Assembly: GCA_036382855.1 (NCBI GenBank)
Contig: DASVPO010000024.1
Location: 372,001 to 436,000 of the forward strand
Direction: 5' to 3'
From: DASVTR01 sp036382855
GTDB taxonomy: Bacteria > Acidobacteriota > Blastocatellia > Pyrinomonadales > Pyrinomonadaceae
DNA length: 64,000 bases
In this document: positions 46,358-54,135 of the stretch, one piece after another
Numbering within the stretch: position 1 is the first letter of the stretch
Layout of the letters: every line of letters begins with the position of its first letter
Made by a program: the position numbers and the translations under genes
Notes under the pieces: generated by a model
The model's input: only the letters and a program-made list of their open reading frames with translations
Told to the model about the DNA's origin: nothing
Databases searched by the model: none

Positions 46358-46640
46358 TCAGGCTGCAATCTGAAACAGCGAAGCAACGAACTTCGCCTGC
46401 CCTTGAGCATCGTTCCCTGATAATCTTTTGACCTGCCCCTTCCTCCTCATGTTCACCGATTCAATGCCTTCCAGAGTTCGTTCCGCGGTGTGAAACCTCT
46501 TGAAGCATTGTGCTGCTCGCACCTTCTTTTTGATGAACCTGTGATCTTGCTCGATTACATTGTTCAGGTATTTAACGCGCCTCAACTGACAATCTGACGG
46601 CATAATTCGCTCTGCTTGTGAAGTGCTGAATGCCTATGGG
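46358..46640 (-). pseudogene. IS6-family transposase C-terminal remnant
   Basis: The minus-strand frame encodes about 90 residues with the IS6/IS240 DDE signature: RRVKYLNNVIEQDHRFIKKK (the E of the DDE triad), then FKRFHTAERTLEGIESVNMRRKGQ and a C-terminal SLFQIAA. A full enzyme is about 230 residues; the N-terminal helix-turn-helix and the first two Asp are missing, and a TAG lies upstream in frame. The sequence GGTAGTGTTGCCAC near 46304 resembles an IS6 terminal repeat. It is therefore a decayed insertion, and the flanks 46224-46357 and 46641-46874 hold nothing else that I recognise. Confidence 0.75.
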
Positions 46641-46874
46641 TAGAGTTCTAGAAGGTTCTTACGGCTGTTTGAAAAGTGGTGTTCCCTCGTATTTTCCGGC
46701 TTGCGGTGCGCACTGTTGAATTGCGTAAGGGAAATATTTTTCGCACCTTGGCAATACGTGGCCCCAGCACAAGTCTGCACTTAGATTGTCCTGATCAGTT
46801 TTACAATCGAACAACGCGCTTGCGCATCAACGCCATGTGCCCACTCAACATCACTAACACAGGAGCCTCAAGCT

Positions 46875-48356
46875 ATGAAAAAAACCTCTCTTTTCCTTCT
46901 ACTCGTTGGCTTACTCATAGCCTTCGCCACAGTTGATTTCAAAGGCACGCACGTCTCGGCCCAGAACACTGTTCAGGGCGAGACGAAACGGTGGGTGGTG
47001 ATATTCCACCAGCCTGATTCTATTCCATCAGGGGCCCATGAAAGCGTCGCAGCGGCGGGCGGCACGGTCCTAACCGAACTGCCGGAGATCGGCGTGCTCG
47101 TTGCTACGTCAAGTAATCCGCTTTTCGCCACGGATATTGCTCAAAACAAAAAAGTTGCCGAAGTCGCCGAAGACATCGAAATGCAGTGGATTCCCACGCC
47201 GGAGCAAATGAACGCTCAAGCCGTGGACCCTAACGCTTCAGGCGACGGTCCCGTCGAGCCTGCGGGCGATGACACACAGACCGGCCCAGACCCCTTCTAC
47301 AACACCTTCCAGTGGGATAAGAAGCGCATACGGGCCTCCAATCAAGGCTCCTACGCCGTGCAACAGGGCCGCCCTGATGTGTTCGTCGCCGTGCTCGACA
47401 CGGGCGCGCAGATTCTTCCCAGCCCGCATCCAGACATCCAGCCGAATCTGGATACCGCGCGCAGCCGCTCGTTCTTCCCTGTGCAACCGAGCCCGAACGG
47501 TGATCCCAATCCTGCGGCGTGGGACGATAGGAACGGACACGGCTCGCACTGCCTCAGCAATGTCGGTGCGCCGATTAACGGTATCGGCATGGTCGGCGTT
47601 GCACCCAGAGTGAGGCTGGTCGCCTTGAAGGTGCTGGGCGATAACGGCAACGGCAGCTTCGTCTCGCTCGCGCAGGCGTTGGTCTACGCCGGGAACAACA
47701 AGTTCGATGTGGCCTCGATGAGCCTCAGCGGCTACCTCCGCCGTTCCAATCTAGCATCACACATTCTCATCAAGCTCGTTCAGCGTGCGGTTAATTACGC
47801 TCGCATGAACGGCGTTACGCCCGTCGCCGCGCTGGGCAATGACGGCTTCAACGTCAGCGACGGCGAATTCTTCCGTGACTTTATCACTGTGCCAGCCGAA
47901 GTGGACGGCGTCATCGGCGTCTCCGCGACCGGCTATACCAATCTGAAGGCCGTCTACAGCAACTACGGCGTGGGTAAAACGGATGTCAGCGCGCCAGGCG
48001 GCGATTTCAGGAGTGGACCAGCGCCTCACCTGGGGCTCGTGCTCGGCGCTTGGGCATCTGACAATACATCTTTACCGGGTGCCACCTACGTTCTGACCTC
48101 CGGCACTTCGATGGCATGTCCTCAAGTGGCGGGCGTCTGCGCTTTAATCATCTCGCAGTATGGCGACTTCACGCCGGACAACTCCCGGAAGCTACATATG
48201 TCTCCGCAGCATGTGGAGGCCATCCTGCAACAGACGGCAAATAATCAGCCTTGCCCGGCCGTGTACAATCCCGCACAGACGTGTCAGGGTAATGCCGGTT
48301 ACAACAACTTCTACGGCAAAGGTATCGTTGATGCCTTCAAGGCCGTCACGGAGTAA
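46875..48356 (+). CDS. secreted subtilisin-like (S8) protease
   Basis: 493 residues; AGGAG precedes the ATG. Signal peptide MKKTSLFLLLVGLLIAFATV, cleavage near SAQ (about 32). A propeptide-like region (WVVIFHQPDSIPSGAHESVA) to about 130 is followed by the catalytic domain: Asp in VAVLDTG near 176, His in RNGHGSHC near 221, Ser in SGTSMACPQVAG near 411. The VSAPGG motif near 375 is part of the S8 fold. Unlike the other two subtilases it lacks repeat arrays or anchoring domains and is of ordinary length, so it is probably freely secreted. The C-terminal CPAVYNPAQTC may be disulfide-linked. A strong terminator follows. Confidence 0.93.
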   Translation: MKKTSLFLLLVGLLIAFATVDFKGTHVSAQNTVQGETKRWVVIFHQPDSIPSGAHESVAAAGGTVLTELPEIGVLVATSSNPLFATDIAQNKKVAEVAEDIEMQWIPTPEQMNAQAVDPNASGDGPVEPAGDDTQTGPDPFYNTFQWDKKRIRASNQGSYAVQQGRPDVFVAVLDTGAQILPSPHPDIQPNLDTARSRSFFPVQPSPNGDPNPAAWDDRNGHGSHCLSNVGAPINGIGMVGVAPRVRLVALKVLGDNGNGSFVSLAQALVYAGNNKFDVASMSLSGYLRRSNLASHILIKLVQRAVNYARMNGVTPVAALGNDGFNVSDGEFFRDFITVPAEVDGVIGVSATGYTNLKAVYSNYGVGKTDVSAPGGDFRSGPAPHLGLVLGAWASDNTSLPGATYVLTSGTSMACPQVAGVCALIISQYGDFTPDNSRKLHMSPQHVEAILQQTANNQPCPAVYNPAQTCQGNAGYNNFYGKGIVDAFKAVTE

Positions 48357-48447
48357 ATAGTGGCTCGCGTGTGGACGGGACGCTACACGGACAGGGCTGG
48401 CTAACTGGACTGAACATCACAGTTCTCTCATCAAACGTCTCCGGCGG

Positions 48448-48480
48448 AACAGCCCCTACTATCAACTGGTAGGGGCTGTT
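48448..48480 (+). terminator. Rho-independent terminator of the S8 gene
   Basis: AACAGCCCCTAC pairs perfectly with GTAGGGGCTGTT across a 9-nt loop, followed by CTTATTCTTC. It may also serve the convergent gene ending at 48525. Confidence 0.75.
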
Positions 48481-48524
48481 CTTATTCTTCAGTTATGATC
48501 TCTGGATACTTTCCAGCAAAACCA

Positions 48525-49097
48525 TTATGGTTTCTTCTCTCTGGTATCAACTGGATTATATGGCGGGTCGTCAGGATTGTAAGGCTTCGCCGGGTCAACA
48601 CGCTTCCCATCTACGAACCTCTTTTGATCTCGTACGTTATCAACGGACTTGAGCTTCCAGCCGTCGGAGGTCTTCGCCCACGTCTCACGCTGTAGGACAC
48701 TCGTTTCGACTTTACGGCGTTTGTCTGCCAACTCCCTGTATCTGGTCACCTCTTGCAAGACCTCGGCGATGGCGATGAGTTTGTTTTCAGAGACAGTCAA
48801 TTTCTGGATGGTGACTCTGATGTTGTATGGAGGCCGGTTGCTCTCAAGGAACTGCCTTGAATACTGCTCCATCACCCTGCTGTCACCAACCCTGCCATCA
48901 GGAAAGACGGCGTGAAAATCCGCAGTCTTTAGCCCGACGATGGTTTTCAGGTCTCCCTTATCATGGGCCTCAGCCAGCTTCTTATACTGGCCGTCTAACT
49001 CTTTCCGCACTTCCGGGTCATCTTGAGCGTGAGACACCGCCGGGTTTAAGCAGGAAGTAACCAATGCTAAGAGAGCCATCAGTAACAGTTTTTTCAT
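48525..49097 (-). CDS. exported NTF2-like (DUF4440-type) protein
   Basis: 190 residues with GAGGAGATAG before the ATG. The N-terminus is a signal peptide with a possible lipobox (LALVTSC, Cys near 16) or cleavage at SHAQ. The rest matches an NTF2-like cone fold: helix LDGQYKKLAEAHDKGDL, then strands DFHAVFPDGRV, IRVTIQKLTVSENKLIAIAE, and TWAKTSDGWKLKSV near 150. Such domains bind small ligands or catalyse isomerase-type reactions, but no catalytic residues can be assigned. The C-terminus is proline- and basic-rich (PYNPVDTREKKP). Isolated gene. Confidence 0.8.
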   Translation of the reverse strand: MKKLLLMALLALVTSCLNPAVSHAQDDPEVRKELDGQYKKLAEAHDKGDLKTIVGLKTADFHAVFPDGRVGDSRVMEQYSRQFLESNRPPYNIRVTIQKLTVSENKLIAIAEVLQEVTRYRELADKRRKVETSVLQRETWAKTSDGWKLKSVDNVRDQKRFVDGKRVDPAKPYNPDDPPYNPVDTREKKP

Positions 49098-49379
49098 TTT
49101 CTATCTCCTCAGGAAACAACCCCGGAGTTCGGTATTCCAGTTCTATCTTTGCGGCAATTTCACCGCGAAGCAGCCCAACGCTGGAATTGACCGGCGCGAG
49201 GCGAAAGGCGCACAAGCCGAATCGGAGGGAAAGTTGATGAAAAGCATTCTATCCGAGAGTGCGGTCGAATGACTTGTTGGGCGTGCCTTACGGCTGCAAA
49301 AACTCAACTGTGCGAAATCTCTTCCTGATTATCTCAAGGTCTTGCCCATTAACCTCTATTACAACCGAGTGTCTCAAAG

Positions 49380-50993
49380 TCATTGAGACTTTTCGGCGCT
49401 TGGAAGATCGAAGGGGCTGACAGATAATCGCTCAAAGTCTGGCGAGCGTGTTTTCAACCGTAGCTTAGGTGATCGCACCTTGATCGAGACGTCCGGCAAC
49501 GTCACCATCGCCAATCGCTGTGCTACAACGTCCCTGCGCTTCGCGACCACTCGATACGCGAACCGAACATTGCTGCTACCGCGTTGTAGCTCACTAACTT
49601 GAAAACTAGTTGTAGATCGTTTCGCTACGAATATGCCGTTGCAATCCCCATACGGTGTCAGGAAAACGTAGTAGTTCTTCACCTTGATAAGAGCAGCGAA
49701 GCCGGGGTCTAATTGCACTTCCGCTTTTCCATCAACCAACCGCGCTTCCCCAAAGTCTTCGAACCAGCTTTCCGGGCTTTCCATGCAGTAGAGCTGCCTA
49801 TGTGAACCGTCAGGGTGCGGCACGGCTGCGCTTTTGGCACCGCCTATAATCGTCAAATCACCTTCAATCGTCACGGGTCCCTTAAAATGGCCTGCTAAAC
49901 CAGTCTTACTCGAGCCGAAGACACCAGTTCCAGAAGTGCTCATCCCAGCGGCGCCGACGCCAGAATTAGCCAGGCCGATGACACCTATGCCTTGATCAGT
50001 AATTTGGTCGGTCGGAAGGCCCGCGCCAGAATTGGTCGTGCCAACGACGGCGATGCCTTTGCCGGTATTACCCCATACGCCAATTACCTCCGCACTACTG
50101 CCCAAGACTCCAACGCTTTTATCATTTACACCGAGAACTCCCGCCGGAGGGCTGGGAACTTTGAATGGAGCGTCGCCAAAGCCGAAGACCCCGGGCGCAG
50201 ATTTGCTCCCGCTCCTGCCCATGACGCCAGCCTGGTCAGTGCTTTCACCGAAGACGCCAGGTGCACGCATGCTCCGACCCGCGACACCCGTTAGCTTCTC
50301 GCAAAAACCAAAGACCCCGGGCGCAACAGAGCTCCTGCTCCGACCTACGACGCCGGATTGCTTCCCGCTATCGCCGAAGACGCCGAATCCTGTGTTAGCC
50401 TCTCCTCTGACGCCGATGCCGCTGTCAGCGCTGCCACGCACCCCATCACCTGGCCCACCGCTGACGCCCACCACGGCGTCCTTAAGAACGCTATTAAAAA
50501 ATGCGCCGACCCCGGAAGTGCTCCTGCCTACCACACCAACCCCGGAATCGCTCTCGCCCTCGACCCCGGCACCATTTTTGAAAGAGACGCCACTGACTCC
50601 TGTGACGTTGCTTTGGCCGCGGACACCAACGATGTCTCCCGATCCCCGCACGCCTATTGCTTTGCTATTTCCATCTACGCCGATAGCGTCAGCGCCATCA
50701 CCGCTGCCCACGACGCCGACACGGCCCTGTCCAGAAACCCCAATCGAACGGCTATTCGTCCCCTCTGGAACCTCGCGGCCTATTCCCTTGACACCGCAAG
50801 GACCCTCTCCAACAACCCCAATCGGCTCAGGGGAAATCGTCCCCTCAGGCGCGCGGCCTATTCCATGGACTCCGATTTTCGTTCCCTGTGCACGGACGCC
50901 TTTCTTGATTCCCGTACCATCACCGCCCGTTCGGAATGCAATACGTGTTGGCCCATTAGCTTTATAGTCTGTCGCTTCATCATGCTCTGCCAT
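49380..50993 (-). CDS. fibre-like glycine/valine repeat protein
   Basis: 537 residues from ATG at 50993, chosen by GGAGGTGAAGGGC upstream; the frame stays open 54 bp further. No leader. Residues 40-380 are imperfect 12-20-residue units of the type GVGVxGxS / GVxGxSxxxxGVxG (for example GIGVRGEANTGFGVFGDSG), typical of trimeric beta-helical fibres. The C-terminal 130 residues (HFKGPVTIEGDLTIIGGAKS, YCMESPESWFEDFGEARLV, YYVFLTPYGDCNGIFV) form a conserved beta-structured head that recurs at the end of fibre-like bacterial proteins. No phage genes lie nearby, so it may be a domesticated fibre or a secreted structural protein exported by a route not visible here. Confidence 0.75.
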   Translation of the reverse strand: MAEHDEATDYKANGPTRIAFRTGGDGTGIKKGVRAQGTKIGVHGIGRAPEGTISPEPIGVVGEGPCGVKGIGREVPEGTNSRSIGVSGQGRVGVVGSGDGADAIGVDGNSKAIGVRGSGDIVGVRGQSNVTGVSGVSFKNGAGVEGESDSGVGVVGRSTSGVGAFFNSVLKDAVVGVSGGPGDGVRGSADSGIGVRGEANTGFGVFGDSGKQSGVVGRSRSSVAPGVFGFCEKLTGVAGRSMRAPGVFGESTDQAGVMGRSGSKSAPGVFGFGDAPFKVPSPPAGVLGVNDKSVGVLGSSAEVIGVWGNTGKGIAVVGTTNSGAGLPTDQITDQGIGVIGLANSGVGAAGMSTSGTGVFGSSKTGLAGHFKGPVTIEGDLTIIGGAKSAAVPHPDGSHRQLYCMESPESWFEDFGEARLVDGKAEVQLDPGFAALIKVKNYYVFLTPYGDCNGIFVAKRSTTSFQVSELQRGSSNVRFAYRVVAKRRDVVAQRLAMVTLPDVSIKVRSPKLRLKTRSPDFERLSVSPFDLPSAEKSQ

Positions 50994-51692
50994 GCCCTTC
51001 ACCTCCGAAAAAGAGATTGTCGACGAATAAGTCTTGAACCTTATCACAGTGCGCGAGAATCGCTATGAACAATTTGGATGTATGCTTCTGTCATTGTCAC
51101 CTTACCTTGGAGGAAACGCCCAACGCATGTCTAACTGCACCTTTCAATATAATATTCCTGTGGAGCATGTTTCATCTCAATTGGTGCAACACAATACCGC
51201 TTTCCCGCGCGAATATAGCATGACATGAAGGCGCAAAGAATATTGATTGAGAGAGCCTATTACTAGCGCACAAGCTAGCCCGTGGTTACGTCATGGAACA
51301 AATCCGACTTGAGGTTAGTTAAAGTTCGTAAGGGAGGCAGACTAGCCCCTGCGAAGCTATCCGGCGTTGAATTTTTGTGCAGACCACTTAATTTTTGTGC
51401 AGGATGTTAATTTTGTGCAAAGCTCATAGGTAAAGCTTTGCCCGAAAACTCCCACTTGCCCGAAAAGTCAGGAGGTGCGAAATGAAAAGTAGCGCCTCTA
51501 AAGATGAGGTGGGTGATGTTAGATAAAAACGGCGGCAGTCTTTGGAAGGCTGCCGCCGTTCGTATGGCTATCCCAATGGCTAAAGACTTGCCGAACGTCT
51601 CAAACTCCGTCCGGCGTTGAACGGATACGTTCAGCATCCGTCCTGAGTGGGACGGATTTTACTGCGCGGAAGTGGCGGGGTCAATAATTATT
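50994..51692. other. 700-bp gap with candidate mobile-element iterons
   Basis: No supported gene. The frame on the minus strand at 51407-51637 lacks a ribosome site and looks random. At 51371-51418 three copies of (A)ATTTT(T)GTGCA occur about 20 bp apart, listed separately. From 51100 on, the sequence is AT-richer than the flanks. Confidence 0.5.
51371..51418. repeat. three ~20-bp iterons with TTTTGTGCA core
   Basis: ATTTTTGTGCAGACCACTTA, ATTTTTGTGCAGGATGTTA and ATTTTGTGCAAAG follow each other at about 20-bp spacing. Multiple short terminal repeats of this sort mark ends of some transposons (IS21-type). No transposase is present. Confidence 0.5.
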
Positions 51693-52130
51693 TTAGAGGG
51701 CAGTTGGTTGGCTTGTGCAGGTGCAGGTGTGGCGTTGAGAGGTGAGCCAGAGTGGGGGTGGTTGGGGTGTGGGGAGGAGGCGGGTGATGGCTTTGGGGAG
51801 GCGTTTGAGCTCTTGTGAGGGGTTGAGGATGATGATGGGGGTGTGTGCTCTGTGCGGCAAGGTTCGCGTGTAACGGGAGAGTTCTTGTGCGGTTGCGTCA
51901 GTCAGCGCATTGTCGAACAGTAGGAGCGAATAGTTGAGCTTGTCTATGAAGAGGCGGGCGACACAGGCGGCGGGGGCAGAGACTATCCAACACTCTGCGA
52001 GGTTGTCCTGTAGATACTTTTGTAGCTGAAGGTCGAGGCCGACGTAGAGGATGCGGTGGGGGCGTGCGGAGAGGCGACGGTATAAGGCTCTGGCGTGATA
52101 AGAGGGTTCGCAGTCTGTTATCATGTACAT
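51693..52130 (-). CDS. receiver-like (response-regulator-fold) protein
   Basis: 145 residues. The first 100 fit a CheY-type alpha/beta fold: RILYVGLDLQLQKYLQDNL (strand 1 and helix 1), YSLLLFDNALTDATAQELSR with a candidate phospho-acceptor Asp near 74, and TPIIILNPSQELKRL near 100 (strand 4). The usual acidic pair at the end of strand 1 is absent (GLD instead of DD), so phosphorylation may be lost. The C-terminus is proline-, threonine- and cysteine-rich (TSQRHTCTCTSQPTAL). No histidine kinase lies near. The ribosome site is weak. Divergent from the XRE gene. Confidence 0.6.
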   Translation of the reverse strand: MYMITDCEPSYHARALYRRLSARPHRILYVGLDLQLQKYLQDNLAECWIVSAPAACVARLFIDKLNYSLLLFDNALTDATAQELSRYTRTLPHRAHTPIIILNPSQELKRLPKAITRLLPTPQPPPLWLTSQRHTCTCTSQPTAL

Positions 52131-52252
52131 GGTCTGTTTGAAAACTAGGCAACGGCTAATGCGCGGCTCAATCCCAAGAGTGGAGTAATGAGCATCGCCG
52201 TGCGAGATGAAAGGTTCATTCTCACGGCGAACAAGTTGAGCAAGCGCATCAT

Positions 52253-52268
52253 ACCGCTAAATAGCGGT
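52253..52268. promoter_or_regulatory. candidate operator for the XRE-type regulator
   Basis: ACCGCTA-AA-TAGCGGT is a perfect 7+7 bp dyad, 45 bp upstream of the ATG at 52313, a typical autoregulatory position for XRE proteins. Confidence 0.5.
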
Positions 52269-52312
52269 GGGAGCAAGGCGTGTGTGCTGAAACCATCAGG
52301 AGGTTGTGCCTG

Positions 52313-52594
52313 ATGGGAAGGAAAGCACGCCCGCAACCTCAAAGGCTTGCCGAAAAGCTCTTGCAGATTCGCAATGCTTTAGGATTGTCTCAGTCAGAGA
52401 TGTTTAGGCAATTAGACGTTGAAGACTTTATTTCTTACAAGCAACTATCGAAGTATGAGTTAGGAATAACAGAGCCACCGTTAATAGTCCTTTTGCGCTA
52501 TGCGAAAGTGGCGCACATTAGTACTGATTCCTTGATTGATGACAATGTAAACTTGCCAGCCAAGTTACCAGCCAAACCGAAGCACTCCCGCTGA
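52313..52594 (+). CDS. XRE-family helix-turn-helix protein
   Basis: 93 residues from ATG at 52313, with AGGAGG 9 nt upstream (the frame opens at 52280). A Cro/CI-type domain covers residues 10-75: LAEKLLQIRNALGLSQSEMF, then SYKQLSKYELGITEPPLIV and LLRYAKVAHISTDSLIDD. The C-terminus repeats PAKLPAKPK. It is a DNA-binding repressor-type protein acting in the cytoplasm, without a ligand domain. No toxin partner is seen, but an accessory region with the 21-bp array follows. Confidence 0.85.
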   Translation: MGRKARPQPQRLAEKLLQIRNALGLSQSEMFRQLDVEDFISYKQLSKYELGITEPPLIVLLRYAKVAHISTDSLIDDNVNLPAKLPAKPKHSR

Positions 52595-52626
52595 TTTTGG
52601 GGCAATTTTTTAGATGATTTTTTTGC

Positions 52627-52659
52627 AAATCCCTGTATCTATAAAGTTTGCAGGGATTT
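52627..52659. repeat. 9-bp hairpin after the XRE gene
   Basis: AAATCCCTG and CAGGGATTT flank a 15-nt loop. T-rich DNA (TTTTTTAGATGATTTTTTT) lies before it, not after, so it may act as a minus-strand terminator or mark the edge of the repeat array. Confidence 0.45.
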
Positions 52660-52690
52660 AGAGCCTTGGAGTGTGTTTGCACAGGAGTAA

Positions 52691-52942
52691 TATGCCCTCA
52701 TTTAGGAATAATATGTCCTCATACGGGAGCTGTATGTCCTCATTTTGCTCTTGAATGTCCGCATCTGGGAGTTGAATGTCCTCACTTAGCTTCTGTCTGT
52801 CCTCATCTAGCTCCTGTATGTCCTCATCTAGGAGCTAGATGAGGACATTTAGCTTCCGAATGAGGGCATTTAGAAGCCAGCGCTGGACATTTCAGAGTTG
52901 GATGAGGGCATTTGAGAGTTAGCGCTGGACATATAGAAGCTG
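52691..52942. repeat. array of twelve 21-bp repeats with an orientation switch
   Basis: Seven units of the form TATGTCCTCATCTAGGAGCTN run from 52691 to 52837. From 52838 to 52942 five units run in the opposite orientation (GATGAGGRCATTTNGNNNCN and GCGCTGGACAT variants), all in perfect 21-bp register. At the switch, ATGTCCTCATCTAG-GAG-CTAGATGAGGACAT is a perfect 14-bp inverted repeat with a 3-bp centre (52818-52848). Both strands of the two arms are open in one frame each and would spell CPHLxxx heptads, but they lack start codons and ribosome sites. Two helical turns per unit would place all sites on one face of the DNA. Confidence 0.85.
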
Positions 52943-53199
52943 GATGAGTACAAGGAAACGTTGGCCGTGGGCGCAGCGGTGTGGGGTGGGGACGCAGCCC
53001 ACGCGTGAACATCAGGTAAGGCGCAGAATCTCTAACAAAAGACTTGCAGCGTGGCGCGGAAAAATGTATGCTGCGCGCGTTCAAAGCGTTTCCTCAAAGA
53101 CGCACGCCCAGAAGGTTATTAAGTAACTCGCCCAGAAAGTTTTCTATTACAGGCCGCTATACGGTTTTATCTAAATCTTTGTTTAGAGGAGAAACAGTA

Positions 53200-53829
53200 A
53201 TGGCTAAAGTAAAGCTAAACTTTCAGAAACTCGTGATGCCGGAAAAAATCGCACGCGCGCGGCTCATTGTCGAAAAGATAACGGGCAACGCGGCGACCTT
53301 TCCCAACCCTGTGCCAGCGCTGGCGGACGTGACGGCGGCCATCAACGCGGCCGAGCAGGCTTACAATGACGCGTTAGAAGCACGCGCGCTCTCAAAGCAG
53401 CGGACCGCCGAGTTGAGCCTGAGGGAAGATGAGTTGGAAGAGATGGTCGGGCGGCTGGCGAGCTTTGTTGATACGGCGAGCGAAGGCAAGGAAGAAGTTA
53501 TCCTGAGCGCAGGGATGGACGTGCGTGCGCCAAGCATCGCTTCAAATGTGCCGCCGGGTAATCCGACGGGCCTCGCCGCCACGCTCGGAGACAACGAAGG
53601 CCAGATAGATGTCTCCTGGAACTTCGATTCGCTCGCGCGCAGCTACATACTGCAAATCAGCCCGAATCCTCCAACCGAAAACTCCTGGACGCAGGCGGCC
53701 GTCGTGACTACTTCGAGCACTACGGTGAAGAATTTGACGAGCGGTGTTAAGTACTGGTTCAGGGTCGCAGCCGTCGGCGCTGGCGGGCAGAGCGGTTGGT
53801 CCGACCCTGCCGTCTCGATGGCTCCCTGA
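53200..53829 (+). CDS. fibronectin type III domain protein
   Basis: 209 residues from ATG at 53200, which has AGAGGAG upstream (the frame is open further back but without a ribosome site). Residues 1-110 are helical, with FQKLVMPEKIARARLIVEKI and a coiled-coil-like stretch KQRTAELSLREDELEEMVGRL. Residues about 115-209 form one FN3 domain (GNPTGLAATLGDNEGQIDVS, KNLTSGVKYWFRVAAVGAGG, SGWSDPAVSMAP). No leader is visible, so export is uncertain. The helical half plus FN3 domain resembles small phage-like or surface accessory proteins. Function unknown. Confidence 0.8.
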   Translation: MAKVKLNFQKLVMPEKIARARLIVEKITGNAATFPNPVPALADVTAAINAAEQAYNDALEARALSKQRTAELSLREDELEEMVGRLASFVDTASEGKEEVILSAGMDVRAPSIASNVPPGNPTGLAATLGDNEGQIDVSWNFDSLARSYILQISPNPPTENSWTQAAVVTTSSTTVKNLTSGVKYWFRVAAVGAGGQSGWSDPAVSMAP

Positions 53830-54135
53830 TGCCTTAACGTTTCAAATGGCGTGCAGAGCCAGCCATTCGCGCAAGGGCAAAAGTCTTCACTAGCACCCTT
53901 GTCAGCGAAGCGGATACACCGTGCCCGGCCTGACCTGCCCTGACAAGTTCATACACCAACGCAGGTCTCCGAATAATTGTTGACCGTGGCGTTAGGGAAA
54001 GTGTAAAGTCATAAACGTAGGTCAGACGGCCAACACCTGCGCCGCTCTCATCGCTGACAATTTCCAATTTAAAACTTTCGTGATACCCGCCTCCGGCGTC
54101 AATTCGCGTTTACTATTTTAAGGAGACTTTACTCA
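53830..54135. other. gene-free gap
   Basis: 306 bp. Short frames only, no repeats. The last 20 bp give the ribosome site TAAGGAG for the gene at 54136. Confidence 0.5.

Noticed and set aside
50032..50967. Plus-strand frame of 311 aa, proline/threonine-rich
   Set aside because: Antisense of the glycine/valine repeat gene; no ribosome site and low-complexity product.
51407..51637. Minus-strand frame of 76 aa
   Set aside because: No ribosome site, no recognisable domain and it overlaps the iterons.
52691..52942. CRISPR array
   Set aside because: Units are contiguous 21-bp repeats without spacers and change orientation, and no cas genes are present.
52648..53084. CPHLxxx heptad proteins on both strands of the 21-bp array
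   Set aside because: No ATG with a ribosome site in the right place; the heptads follow from the 21-bp period on either strand. Kept only as a note in the array finding.
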